Positions 52,501 through 64,000 of a stretch of 64,000 nt of DNA are shown here, one piece after another. The position numbers and the translations under genes were made by a program. How positions within the stretch are numbered: the stretch's first letter is position 1; each line of letters opens with the position of its first letter. A model generated the notes under the pieces. That model did not search any database. It was not told the DNA's origin and saw only the letters and a program-made list of their open reading frames with translations. Source of the stretch: Crambe crambe (taxonomy: Eukaryota > Porifera > Demospongiae > Poecilosclerida > Crambeidae); the NCBI GenBank assembly GCA_963924555.1, contig OZ004596.1, forward strand, positions 4,474,139 to 4,538,138, read 5' to 3'.

Positions 52501-54935
52501 GAAGTTTTGTTGTGGCACTCTGTAGACCTTACTTCTTGCTATTTCCTGCAGTGGTAACTTGCTCCTTTCTGCTAGTACAGAGGGCCATAACTTTCATGTG
52601 TTCCAGCTGCTACCACACCCCATCCTGTCCTCTGAGACAGCTGTACATCACCTTTATACCCTCTACAGAGGTGCAACCAGTGGAGTGGTATGTTATATGA
52701 TGCATAATAAAACAAGCCATATGAATCTCTGCTACATATGCATTGCAGGTACAGGATATGGCCTTTTCTTCTGACAGCCGATGGGTTTCTGTGAGCACAC
52801 TCAATGGTACCACCCATGTCTTCCCTATATCCCCTTATGGAGGAGACCCCACAGTACGCACCCACACTTCCTCAAGGGTCGTAAATAAGATGTCTCAATT
52901 CCATACCAGTGCTGGAATCGACTTGATCACTAAGCAGTCTCACTGTCACAATTCCATACCGAGTACCAAGAATTCGGTTCCAAAATGTGGTCAGGTGCAT
53001 ACACAGGTCTCCCAATCTCCTCCTCAGTCCAATTTCAGGGACTACCCCACTATTCCAAGTTATACAAATGGATACAATAGCTGGAGTAATCCCAGGAGTC
53101 TCCCCCTCCCCACTCCCGTCAATGTAATGGCCCTGCAACAGATCAAGCAGCCCTACCAGTCCTCTTCCTCAGGTGTGTTCTGTCATTGAGTACAGTTGAA
53201 GTGTCTATGTGATCAAAGCCAGCTTTGAAGCTTCACATGTAGCACCTTTGATGGACGATGCCAGACCAAAATCTGTTGCTGGGTCACTTTGAATACAGTG
53301 TACATGAATTGAGGCACTGAAGTTACTGATCAAATTAAAATTAGCCTTGTTATTAATTTTTTTGTGTTTTGATCATACTACATATGCCACACCCCCAGGG
53401 GCCAACAATGCAGTGGGAGCTGTTCCCTCCACCAGCTCCAGAGGAGATGGGGAACCTTACATCACTTTAGCTGGGCCAGATGTGGTGTGTGTGCGGACTA
53501 TGTTTAGTGTGTCCAGCAGTGTTACACAAGGGACAACATTTGGCAAGTGATAATCACCTATCTCCTCCTTTAAAGGCTATACCCATTATGCATGATGTTA
53601 TTATGCTTGACCTGTTCAGATTCAGCTGAGGATGGAGCCAGCTACTCTCTCTTTGTCGTGGGGAGCAATGGGGTGCTCGTGGAACACCACCTTGAGCCCC
53701 AGAAGCTCTCATCAGCCCCTGAAGGGGAGGATGCACCCATTGAACTCTTGCATTATTCAAAGATATGCTGGAGACTTATGGGGTAAATCCCTATCATTAG
53801 TGAATTCTAATTTTATGATTGTTATTTTGTACACAGGAACCCCCCAGCTATGTCTTCTGGTTCCATTGCACTCCCTCTCAAGGAGGATAACCCTCTCATT
53901 ATTGCTAACAATGCCTACAAGAAGTTTTGCCGCAATTGTAGTGAGTGACTCATCAACTTAAGGGAGGGTGTGTGATGGGGAGAAGGATTGATTCCAATGG
54001 GAGCCCCATCAGGGGGATTTTAAAGCGCTCACTTAGCATGCGAGAGGTACTGGGATCGATACCCAGATTCTCCAATTTCTTTCTTTTTTTTTTCTTTTTC
54101 TTCTTTCCACTCCAATAATTATGATTATTACTATTTCATAGATGATGAAGAGGAGAAGCTTGAAAATGGTCCCTCTTCCACCACTTCAGCTTCAGCTGAC
54201 GAGTGGCTCTCACAGGTGGAAATTCTAACACACGCCCCACCAAGCCGTCGCCTCTGGATGGGACCTCAGTTCTCGTTCAAGACATACCAGCCCTCTACCT
54301 GTGCTGCTTCTAGTCCCAATGCATCCTCCTCTTCCCGTTCCACATCCGGAACTGACCTCATCAAGACCCCAAGCCCCCCAAATACCATCATATATTCAGG
54401 GAGTTTGAATTCTATCAGTCTCTCCTCGGGGGCAATGTCATCACAGGCTCTGAATAGTACTAAGACAGGTGGCGAGGAAGGGTTGCTTGGAAATGATCAG
54501 ACTGCTGTGTTATTTCCTTATGCTGAGAACCCATTGGTGGATCTATTTTCTGATCCTTCTGACTTGCAAAGTTTGACTCTGAAATCCATCAATACAAGTC
54601 CGGTTCCCATGCCAGGGAAGGGTATTGATGGAATGGATTTGGGACAAGGAAATCTCGACCCTGGTGAGCAATTGATCTATAAGAAAACTTATAACAGTTT
54701 GATTTCATCAATCAAGTATCTGGCTCCCTCATGTACAATGTATTTTGCACTTGCAGGGGTTGTGGAAGTTTATGGTTCCTGGAATAAAGTTTCACCACAT
54801 TTTGAGGGGGCTCCAGTGGAGAGAGAGGTGGAGAAGCAACTGCAAGATGCCATGGGTGAACCTGAGAAAGGTAGCATCACTATTGTCGCCAGAGATTCAA
54901 GTATAAAGACAGGATTTAGCCCCCCAGGACCATAA
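49511..54935 (+). CDS. BCAS3: BCAS3 microtubule-associated cell migration factor homologue
   Basis: WD40-type propeller protein linked to autophagy (as partner of PHAF1) and to cytoskeletal polarity. The start at 49511 (MSLENDKSRKGTFRKGSVVS) joins in phase to exon 2 (49670-49724; NVFDFIQDYVPQ), then exon 3 (50146-50331). Conserved blocks continue: SRPIVDLRCNRR, RIVVLDAGSLENRFVIKS, VHHLYTLYRG, RWVSVSTLNGTTHVFPISPYGG, TVRTHTSSRVVNKMSQFHTSAG, and late in the protein DEWLSQVEILTHAPPSRRLW followed by MGPQFSFKT. These follow human BCAS3 from N- to C-terminus. The C-terminal exon runs from about 54142 to the TAA at 54935. Introns hold a CATA repeat (51293-51327) and two tRNA-derived SINE-like pieces. 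Confidence 0.94.
51291..51327. repeat. (ACAT)n microsatellite
   Basis: About nine ACAT units directly after a BCAS3 splice donor (AGAAG|GTACATAC), so the repeat begins within the donor region. Confidence 0.9.
52408..52480 (+). mobile_element. tRNA-derived SINE-like sequence, copy 1
   Basis: GGGGGTTAGCTCAAATGATA matches a tRNA 5' end with an A box. It is followed by an anticodon-arm-like stretch and GGGATTGATACCCAGATCC, which reads as a T arm with a B box. The anticodon stem does not pair properly, so this is a tRNA relic, not a working tRNA. It lies in a BCAS3 intron. Confidence 0.7.
54012..54108 (+). mobile_element. tRNA-Ala(AGC)-derived SINE-like sequence, copy 2
   Basis: GGGGGATTTTAAAGCGCTC, then ACTTAGCATGCGAGAGGTAC and TGGGATCGATACCCAGATTC-TCCA. 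The anticodon loop contains AGC (Ala) and the B box is good, but most of the D arm is missing, so it cannot fold as a full tRNA. A T-rich tail follows to about 54108. The T-arm half closely matches copy 1, which suggests one SINE family. It lies in a BCAS3 intron. Confidence 0.72.
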
Positions 54936-55344
54936 CTCAAAACACTCGTTAGATATGCGTCTTTTCTCAACTTCTAGCTACTTTTATCACACTCATTTGT
55001 TCATTCATTATATTCATTGCTTCAATTCATTCTGGACCATAGTCATTTATGATCTGTACATCACATAGTGTTTATCAAATTGTTGACACCTTACCGTTCG
55101 TGTTTTCGCTGGATTCTTTAATTAACCGAATTCAAAGTAGAAAATTCAAACATGTACAAGAGATGCACTTCTTTGGCAGACGACTCTTGTCTAGACTGCA
55201 GCCGATGAGAATGGTCGTAATAACAGTGTAAATTGATACGGTTGTATGGTAAGTGGTCTGTACTAGCTGGTATATTTTAATGCCAATGGTATATGACTAA
55301 TGTGTATATTTTCATAGGAGTTTTTCGTCCCCTAGTCCTAGTGT
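54936..55344. other. Intergenic; probable 5' UTR exon of next gene
   Basis: A donor GTATG|GTAAGTGG near 55249 and an acceptor TTTTCATAG at 55318 bracket a small intron just before ATG 55345. This suggests a non-coding first exon in this spacer. The BCAS3 3' UTR must also end here. Confidence 0.5.
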
Positions 55345-58300
55345 ATGGACCTATTTGGTTGGTTGGCAGGTGGAAGCAATCAGCTCAATACCCCAGACCG
55401 ACCCTTGACCTCTTCCTACGACCCTCCAGAGTTCCTCAAAATACACAAGACCAAGCCCCCTACACCACATAGAGAGAGCCCAGAGTGCGACACATACCCC
55501 CTCACCCCTCTGGAGTCTCGGCTGAAGGACATAATTCTCAGTGTATACAGTGATAAGAAGTCTAGCAAGCGTGGTGACACAAGTGAAGAAAAGGCAAATT
55601 TTCTTCAGTCCAGAAACGACTTGGCAACACATGACCAGTCTAACTTTAGTCCTGGTCAAAATACGCAGCAGCTGGAAAAAAAATCAAAACTTTCAGGAGA
55701 AAGATTATACAGGACACGAAAGCCCAGTGCTACTATCAGGTTAAATCCTGACAGCAGTGATTACCAGCTTAAACTTACAAAGTCACAGAGTCCTGTTCAT
55801 TTCCTTACGAAAAGTGAGGAGGGTGCAGGTTGTTACTCAGAAGGGCAAAACAATAAAACAGCTGACCGAAGTCTTCTTCAATCTGTGGATGATTTTTCTC
55901 AAACTGGTCTTGGAGTCCACCACCCCCTTGACAGAAGTATGTCAGATACTCATAGTAACGCAGGAGAGATCTCCACTTCTGCACCTTTCTTCTCTGCAAA
56001 TGATCAAGATATAGAGTTGGTTGATCCCGACTTCACTCCCCCTCGTGAATTGGGGGGTCTGCCCTATTCCACCATCCCATCACGTGACTTTCTCGAAAAA
56101 TCAAATGACTTTTTCATTTCAGAACCAAAGTCGTACCCTCCGTCATTGGAAATTGCTAACTCCAGTCCTGGTCTCTTGTACAGTTTTTCTGATTCTTCTA
56201 ATTCTAACCAGCATACTTCTCCGAGAGCCACTTCAAAGCGTGAAACTCATATGGGAATTATTGACAGCTTTGACGTTTCACCTCAATTGTATCAATCCAC
56301 GATAGCTAAGCCAAGATCGATTCCTTCAGTAGTTGGCACTGCCAGGAACACCAAGCACAAGAATGTGTCTCAAAGCAAGGTGCCTAGTAGTGATGATGAG
56401 GCAGTAGATGGTTCTCCACGTAGTGATCTTGTGTCAACCGGTGATGGGGATAGGGAGCGTAGAGATAAGACTCCCACCCCCTTGTCACATCATAGTGGAC
56501 ATGAGGCTGTAACATCGCAAGTTACTAAACCAGAAGGCAGTGATGGGACTCCTATCCCCTTGTCACATCATAGTGGTCGTGAAGCTGGATCAGGGTCCTC
56601 ACATCGTAGTGGACATGAGGCTGATGTAACATCACAGGTTACTAAACCGGAAGGCAGTGATGAGACTCCCATCCCCTTGTTACATCGTAGTGGTCGTGAA
56701 GCTGGGTCAGGGTCTTCACCAGTGTCTAAACCAGAGGGCAGTGATAACGGGGAGCGTAGAGATAAGACTCCCACCCCCTCATCGCATCATAGTAGACATG
56801 AGACTGTAGCATCACAAGTTACTGAACCAGAAGGCAGTGACGAGACTCCCATCCTCTTATCACATCATAGTGGTCGTGAAGCTGGGTCAGGGTCCTCACC
56901 AGTGTCTAAACCAGAGGACAGTGACAACGGGGAGTGTAAGGATGAGACTCCCATCCCTCATAGCGGACATGAGGCTGTAACATCGCAAGTTACTAAACCA
57001 GAAGGCAGTGGTGAGACTCCTATCCCCTCATCACTTCATCATGGACATGAGGCTATAACATCACCGGAAGGCAGTGACAAGACTCCTATCCGCTTGTCAC
57101 TTCATCATGGACATGAAGCTATAACGTCACCAGTCACTAAACCAGAGAGCCCTGGCAATTGTTCTATTCAAGAGCTGAAAGCCGATGGAGACTCTACTGG
57201 CATGCATTTGGCACTGGGTACTCCTCCTGATCCAGTGGGTAGCAACTTGGACCAGTTGCCAGTTGAATTGCCATATCTGACAAGATTGGACTCTGACAGT
57301 ATTTCTGTAGTGTCAGTCCAGCACCTAACTGAAGTTTATCTGAACGATCCCATGGAGTCCCTTAACGATAGCATGACTCCAGCAAGTGAAGCTGGTAAAA
57401 TCCCATTTATATTTCCCAACTTTAAATCCCCAGCTACATCTTCTTTACCAAACGAACTTTCTCAATCACAGCAAGTTCCAAAAGATCAGCTACATGTGCC
57501 TCCATCACCTGATGTGGTGAGTAAGCAAACAAGGATCTCGAGTCCAAACAAGATACCAGCACATATCCACCCATTTCCAATGCCTGCTAGTCAGCCTAAG
57601 TCTACTGATTTAGTGTCCTCTGAAATCTCCGAGGTTTCACAAATTCAAGTACTGCCTTCTGGACCAATCAAAACACCTGAAGAAGATGGGCAGGTGAGTC
57701 ATACTGCACCAGGTTCCACATTACATCCAGAACCACTTGATATTAAAGCATTGCACTTAGAGCGGCCATTTATCAATTCTTCTAAAGCTGCCACTAGCGT
57801 TTCAAATGTGAAACCTCTTGTTCCTAACGCTTTCGAAGTAGCTGCAGCAACCAGCGCTGAAGATAAGCTGAAGATGCTTGAAGAGAAACTGGCAGATGAA
57901 CAAAAAGCTCAAATGTATTTGGAAGGTCAGTTGGAGGCGGTGAAAGAGGAGTGTGAAACTGCTCTGAAGGAACGTCCCGATCTCTTAACCAGACTAAGTC
58001 GAGCCGAAGCCAAACTGATTGAAATGGCCTCTGCTCTGGAAAGAGAGAAACTCAGGTCACAATCAAAGCCCAGCTCATCTTCAGAAGGGATTCGTTTCCA
58101 TAGTGAACAGGTGGAAAAAGACTTGGAGAAAACTAAAGAAGCGTTGAGCAAAGAAAAAGATATCACTGCTGATCTGAGGAATCACTTAGCAAGGGAAGAA
58201 CAGAGAGCAAACAGACTTGAAAGAGATTTGGAGGATGCCAGAAGGAACATGCAGGACCAGGAGTCAGCTCTATCAGTTCTTCAAGATAAGCTCAAGAATT

Positions 58301-61300
58301 CTCAGGGAGAAATGGAAAAAATGGCTGAAGAGAGTGAAGAGAGAGCCTGTAAGCTCTCCTCGTTAGAAGCTAGTTATGATGCTCTGGAGAAGAACAAGAC
58401 GTGGCTCCATGATCAACTACAGGATGCACTGAAATCAAAATTGAGCTTGCAAGAGGAACTGCGAGAGTCCAAAGCATCTGGAATCGCTCATGATATCAAA
58501 TACAACCAACTCCAGAAAGAGAACTCTGTCCTCCAGAATCAAATCACTGATTTGCAGAAGGGTATTCTACAAGATAAAGCCAAGATGGTCAGTCAATTGG
58601 AAGCCATTGAAGCAGATGTTCTTTCCACTGAGGGCTCACAGGCAGAGTTAGTATCTGAGAAAAACCAACTTGAAGATTTGGCGAGGAGAAAAGATGAAGC
58701 ACTGTCACATCTTGGTTCAGATCTTGCAAGGGCTCAAGTGGAATTGGAAGAACTGCAGCAAAAACTCAAACAGGTTGGCAGAGACAATAACAAATTGGTT
58801 GAGGATTTGGGAAGAGAGCATAAAAATGTCTCCAATAAACTGACGGCTTCGATGAGGGACCTTGAAGACAAGGAATCCGACTTGAGGGAGATGGTAAAAG
58901 TCAAAAATTCTCTCCAGGAGAAATTGAGGCAAACTGATGCAGAACTAATCAGCAAAGACGGTGCCATTCAGGGTCTCCTGGAAGCAAAGGATTTACTCCA
59001 GCATGAGTTGGATCTGACCAAGGAAGCTAAAGTGATTTTAGAAAAAGAATCGGTCGATATGAAACAAGAAGTGGCTGAACTGGAAGCTGATTTGAAGTCA
59101 GCCTTGGAGAAGAGCAGAGAGAAAGACCTGAAGCTGAAGGACATTTCAGAATCCCAACACACTGTGGATGACCAGAAGCAGGCCCTCCAAGCTGCTCTTG
59201 CTGAAAAAGAAGAGGAAATCGAACGAAAGGAGGAATCAATACAAGCACTGGAAACTCAGATACATGAGCTTTTAGGAGAATTTAATACATTGCGGGATAA
59301 TTTTAAGTCGATAGCATCAAAGAGTGATACTGTAACTGATAGCATTGCTGAGAAGGATCGAGTTATTTCACACTTATCATTGGAAAAGGATAAAACTGAA
59401 AAGGAGCTTCGTTCACTTGAAGAAAAGAACAAAGAACTGAGGAATGAACTTGACCATCTACAACATGAACGAGCCCACTTGCAGGGCCAAGTTGAAGGTT
59501 CCGTCAATCAGGATGATTATCGAAAGTCCCTTCAGGACAGGGGTGAGATGCAGGCCGAATTGAATGCTCTGAAGCTAAGCCAGCAACGTGATCAGATCAA
59601 AGCTCAAGCGAAGATGAACAGGCTGGAGAGTAATGTCAAGGATGCCCAGAAAGCAGCTTCCAAAGCTCAGAGAGATCTTCTCCGGGTACAAGATGAAAAG
59701 AAAGAGGAAATTGAAAAGTTAAATGAGATGAAAAATCGAACTGAAGCACACTCGAGGGAAATTGAAGAGAAGTTACAGAGAGCACTGAAAGATAAGGAAA
59801 GAGCTGAGAAAATATTGGCCAACCTGAAGCCATCTGAGGGACAAGTGGAGCTGTTGAGGAACAAGTGTGAGCAACTCCTGAGCCAGAATCACGACTTGAC
59901 AGAAAAGCTTCATGAAGAGAGTCAGCAGAGGATCGAAGTGGAGAGAGCCAGTGGTTTAGTGGCCTCAAAGCTCAAGCAGAATGCAGAAAAGGAGAAGAAA
60001 GACTTGCTTCAAAAGTACCAGGATCTTTCATTGGAGGTGGAGAGGCTGCGAGGACGACTTGCTGGGATGCACACCACTCAGGCTACCATGAGAGACCATG
60101 CCACTAACCTTGAAGTCACTCTGGCCAAAAAGGAATCATCAATAGTGAAGTTGTCTGCAGAAGCACAGAAGGTACTTGAAGAGAAAGAACTGGAGGACCA
60201 TGCCTTTGGAGCTAAGATATCCACTCTTGAGAAGCAGCTGGACGATTTGAATGCTGATGTTGCTGCTCACAGGGAAAAGGCTCAAAGTGAGATAATTCGG
60301 GCACAGGAATTGGAGAGGAAATTGATGAAACGTGAATCGGAGCTTGCTAGCATGCAGGTCGAACTGTCCAGAAGGGAATCTCCAGTTACAAACAAGCAGT
60401 TAACCAAGCTTTCTTCAGAGAAAGAAGCATTGCAGTCCGATATCAGCTACCTGAGATCTCAGTTACTTGTGGCCAAAACGGCAGCTGAGAGTGCCAAACG
60501 TGAAGTTGTAGACAAGACGTCACAAGTGGAGATCTTAGGAAGGGAGCTGAAGTTGGTGGAGGCACGATGCCAGCAAGCAGATGATGAAGTGAAGCAGCTC
60601 AAGGAGCACTTGAAGTTGGTTGATGCCAGACATCGTGAAGAGATAGAAGAACTCAGGAGGGCTGTCAGAGAAGCCGAGACCAGTTGGGAGAGTACTCTTT
60701 TGGAAGGGCAGGGAAGGGGGACTGGTGGGTTACTTGATGCTACACTCTCTACCATTAGTGGAAATGATGAAGTAGACCAACCTAACCTTGCTGCTGTTTC
60801 AGGTAAACTAGTCTCTCTCACTGGTCAGAAATGGCCATTGTAGGTGCAATAATGACATTATTACTTACTATAATAATTTATTATGTATAGGAGATGACCA
60901 TGACTCTAGATCTTCCACAAGTGAATTAGAAAAGGTACATTTTACGATCCCCCACCCCTGAAGGCTGCATGATGTGCATCAATTAGAGTGTGAATATGAT
61001 GCTCTTATGCAGATGGACAAATTGAATGAGACTCTTCGAGAGCTGGGCTCTAGAGTGGTACAGGCTCGGCAGCAAGGAAAGGAAGCTGCTGAATTCAAGA
61101 AGTCTGGAGAGATATCAGTTCTCAAGCAGGAATTGGGCTCAAAATCAAGGTATGTGTACCACATCACACCAACTTCTATTTAAAATTCTAAGGGCAAGTT
61201 TATGCGACCATAACTTGATGTATTCACAGGACGTTGAGCAGCCTACAGTCTTGCTTACACTCCCTTAAGGATGACATGAACAAGCTGCACAAACAGATGG

Positions 61301-61513
61301 ACCATCACTCAGCTGCAGTCAAAGAATCCTACAAATCCTCCAGGTATGTACATATACCAGAAGTTGCTTGTGTGTCCAGAGACAAGTACGCACATAATAA
61401 ACTTTCATTTGTTTTTTTATAGGCGTATTGAGAGTCAAATTGAGGACTTGAAAAGAAACTCTTCTCTACCTTCCCCATTCCTACTCTCTACACCCACTGA
61501 ACAGTCACAATAA
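55345..61513 (+). CDS. Very large coiled-coil protein, unidentified
   Basis: The first coding exon is 55345-60802 (about 1,819 codons without an intron). It is followed by 60891-60934, 61013-61151, 61230-61342 and 61422-61513 (TAA), for about 1,950 residues. The start is MDLFGWLAGGSNQLNTPDRP. Residues ~1-370 are Ser/Pro-rich and disordered. Residues ~370-600 are a tandem repeat (SHHSGHEA, TKPEGSDETPIP). After another disordered stretch, from about residue 830 on, it is almost pure coiled coil rich in Glu, Lys, Leu and Gln, ending in a short Ser/Pro tail. A long coiled-coil rod after a disordered head suggests a centrosomal, golgin-like or cytoskeletal scaffold. I cannot name an orthologue. 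It lies 410 bp downstream of BCAS3 on the same strand. Confidence 0.9.
56458..57135. repeat. Coding tandem repeat in the coiled-coil gene
   Basis: About eight imperfect units of 25-35 codons. Each has a form of ACTCCCATCCCC-TTGTCACATCATAGTGG (TPIPLSHHSG), then CATGAGGCTGTAAC or CGTGAAGCTGGATC (HEAVTS / REAGSGSS), then ACCAGAAGGCAGTGA (KPEGSD). Alternating HEA and REA subtypes show a higher-order pattern. The frame is kept throughout. Confidence 0.9.
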
Positions 61514-62032
61514 CAGGTAGATCTTTATGGTGGTCTACCATGGTAACCATAAATACCCACCCATTCAGGTAATGCTCAAACTGCTGAGCATGTATTACAC
61601 ATTGTTAATAGTTTTAAAAAATCAAAAAATCATACATCTCTTTTTATAACAGTATGTGTCTTATAACATGTAATGTTACAATAATTATTATGATGGCTGA
61701 ATTTATATAATATTGTGTGTATCAATTATTGTGAAAGTATTATGTAATGAAATACCTACTCACAATTTCTAGTAATCCATGCACAGAATAGGTGCCTGTA
61801 GATAGAGTGCCTTTTTTCCAACAAAGGCAACCCCACAGCCAGTATACATACTAAATACAGGGTGGGCCACTCTGTTGGGATAAAGAAACTACTTAAGTAC
61901 CCAGGGAAGACTTTGTTAGAGACCTTAAAGTTTTTTCAGAATCTACTGCACATGTGTGATTAAACTATGAACGTGTGGATAAAAAAAAAATTTTTTTATA
62001 GGGGGATAAAACTAATTTGTTATGGTAGAAGA
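61514..62032. other. Intergenic between convergent genes
   Basis: 3' UTRs of the coiled-coil gene (plus) and AACS (minus). AT-rich, no gene seen. Confidence 0.5.
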
Positions 62033-64000
62033 TTAGTGTCCATTCTCAAGAGTTTGGTTGAGCTGAAGTTGGGGGATGTTGTAGTAAAGGTTGAGAGAAT
62101 TGGGGTTGGCCAGTGCTCCTCTCTGCTCTATGTCCTCCCCCGAAATGATCTTCTTCACAGCCACTTCCACTTTCTTAGAGTTGATGGTGTACTGAATATG
62201 GAAGAAAAAGAATACTGCTTTACTCTTACAAGAAAAACACAAAGAACCTATAGGTGATCAGAGGAAATCCCAAAGATATAATCAAATCTCTAACAGTAAA
62301 CAGATTCATTCTCTCATAGAGGACACCTCCTCAAAAGAGTGGACAACAAAATCACACCCAAAAGAACCACTCCCAATTTCATTATAAATGTACATGCAAC
62401 ACATCCAAAGAGTCTCATTTTTTATAGCCACAAAGTCTTTAGGTCATAGCTATGTCTTTTCTCAGACATGACATGGCAGGCTGATATCAGACTAATGATG
62501 AGGAAATTCCCCTCTGTAGAACTCACAGGAATATCAGAGGTCTCAAGGATAACAGCAGGCACATGTCTTGCAGAGAGTTCTTTCCGGATTGCTGCCTTCA
62601 CCATGGACACTAGTGTCTCATCAAATGCATACCCATTGGCCATCTTGAGGAAGAGGACAACCCTTTCATCACCTCCATCATTAATCTTTTGTCCCACACA
62701 GAGACTATCTGCAACTTGGTCCATTTTCTCCACTGCAATTGTACATTGTAGGACTACTAATGTGAATGCGAGGAAGTGGGAGGGACTAGAAGAAATGTGC
62801 TTCATTCAACTAATATAAGTAGTGTGGTCCATCACACTATGATAGGATGTATTCAGGTCTTTTCTAGGTGGGAGGCAGCAGCCAGCATTTATTTCTCCCT
62901 CTCAAATTTTGTCCCACCTTGGTATATTAACTCACCTATATTGTAAATTTCAGCACTACCAAATCTCACACCACTTGGATTCAAAGTGCCATCACTAGGT
63001 AAAAAACAAACAAACAAAAAAACAACAAAAAACAACAAAAAATAAAAACAAGATAGCAACATTAATTTTGGGTCATGTGTGTACTTATTGTATTCACCTT
63101 CTGCCAAGCATGAGGATGCCTCCAGTGGTTGAGCTGATCTGACAGTAGTCACCGTGAGCCCACACATCTGCAGATTACCAAGAATTCAGGTCATATCTCT
63201 AAAACCAAGATAAGATGGAGTGACCTTGGTAGTGTGAGAAGTAGGCTTTCTTGTACTTGATACCGTCCTCGTCATTCCAGAAGCAAGTGGGCATGGAAGG
63301 AAACGGAGAGGTGCACACGAGCTCTCCACTCTCATCAAAAACTGGCTCACCTGAACAGAAGGAGTGTACACCTTCAGTAATTACATGCATGTACTGTAAC
63401 TTATGTTCTTCTCTCTCACTCACCATCTTCATTCCAGCACTCCATTGCCATTCCCAGGTTTCTAGACTGTATCTCTCCTCTGTAGACGGGCACTGTCGGA
63501 TTTTGACCGGCAAAACAAGAGATGATGTCTGTTCCCCCTGCAAAGAATATTGGAAACTGATAGTTGGATTAAATAGGATCTGAGAAAACAGTCCACTTGA
63601 AACAGATGATAAATTTTGAGTTTATGAATTCTTTGAAGGGAAAATAGACCATACTTGTGCGTGAAGTGGGCTGTTTTCTCACAATCATATAATGAAAGAT
63701 TTGTAAGCTTGGAAACTGTTGGCACATCGTAATGATATGATACATGATAGTACATGTACACACTAAGACACTGTACTAGACTGAGTGAAGGGTTTTGTGT
63801 TCAGTCAACTCATACGTACCTGTGATGGAGCCAAGTAAGACATTATTTTTGATGCGGGAGTAGACATAGTCATAACTCTGAGGTTTGAGAGGAGAGCCGG
63901 TGGAGAGGATGGTATGCAGAGATGTCAAGTGGTGGGTTTCCCTGGGACACACCCCTCGTTCCTCCAGAGCCCATAGCCACTTTGCACCTGTCCCTAGAAT
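62033..64000 (-). CDS. AACS: Acetoacetyl-CoA synthetase (5' part outside window)
   Basis: Cytosolic ANL-superfamily enzyme that activates acetoacetate to acetoacetyl-CoA for lipid and sterol synthesis. C-terminal exons are on the minus strand, with the 5' part beyond the right edge. In protein order: [20 protein letters not shown] and [20 protein letters not shown] (63840-64000); [20 protein letters not shown] with [11 protein letters not shown] (63425-63540); [20 protein letters not shown] (63230-63355); the hinge/ATP region with [20 protein letters not shown] (62937-63000, split by an intron); [20 protein letters not shown] and [16 protein letters not shown] (62525-62730); and the last exon [19 protein letters not shown]...LYYNIPQLQ (62033-62190), holding the conserved C-terminal lysine region. 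The C-terminal NPxxLxLYxxIPEL-type ending is typical of AACS. Confidence 0.94.

Noticed and set aside
52572-52865. Minus-strand frames over BCAS3 exons
   Set aside because: Antisense shadows of conserved BCAS3 coding blocks.
59256-60821. Minus-strand Ser/Phe-rich frames under the coiled-coil gene
   Set aside because: Reverse reading of Glu/Lys/Leu-rich heptad sequence; no independent support.

Overview
The window is nuclear DNA from an animal. Genes are split by many short GT-AG introns and lie close together on both strands. Several families are animal-type: BCL7, BCAS3, and GPI-anchored Kazal/thyroglobulin proteins. Compact genes, abundant microsatellites and TAGCTAGC-rich non-coding DNA fit an early-branching animal, most likely a demosponge. 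The taxon is inferred, not proven. Exon boundaries were traced by hand from splice sites, reading frame and family resemblance.

Layout. 1-5138 (+): 3' part of a gene for an RA domain, coiled coils, a PDZ domain and a C-terminal helix resembling the Rab11-binding domain of Rab11-FIPs. 5660-8314 (+): two adjacent genes for small ubiquitin-like-fold proteins. 8552-11636 (-): EXOSC9, head to head with 11774-14345 (+): mitochondrial EF-Tu (TUFM). 14346-16609: non-coding, holding a 780-bp terminal-inverted-repeat element. 16610-18511 (-): an intronless cytosolic HSP70, head to head with 18851-22382 (+), a BCL7-family gene. Heat-shock elements lie between them. One BCL7 intron carries a 5'-truncated non-LTR retrotransposon with a restriction-like endonuclease, sitting inside a (TC)n microsatellite.

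23516-44688 holds four paralogous genes (A +, B -, C +, D +) for secreted, probably GPI-anchored, cysteine-rich proteins with thyroglobulin, VWC/antistasin-like and Kazal modules (RECK- or testican-like). A and B form an inverted duplication whose 3' halves are almost identical, introns included. 44950-49346 (-): PIGS, a subunit of GPI transamidase, head to head with 49511-54935 (+): BCAS3. 55345-61513 (+): a very long coiled-coil protein with an internal tandem repeat. 62033 to the right edge (-): the 3' part of acetoacetyl-CoA synthetase (AACS).

Most genes look like unlinked housekeeping or regulatory functions. PIGS next to a cluster of predicted GPI-anchored proteins is suggestive but may be chance. 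The most interesting items are the RA/PDZ/FIP-like domain combination, the microsatellite-inserted retroelement, the recent inverted duplication in the Kazal cluster, the ubiquitin-like pair and the unidentified giant coiled-coil protein. No CRISPR array, intact rRNA or intact tRNA gene was seen.
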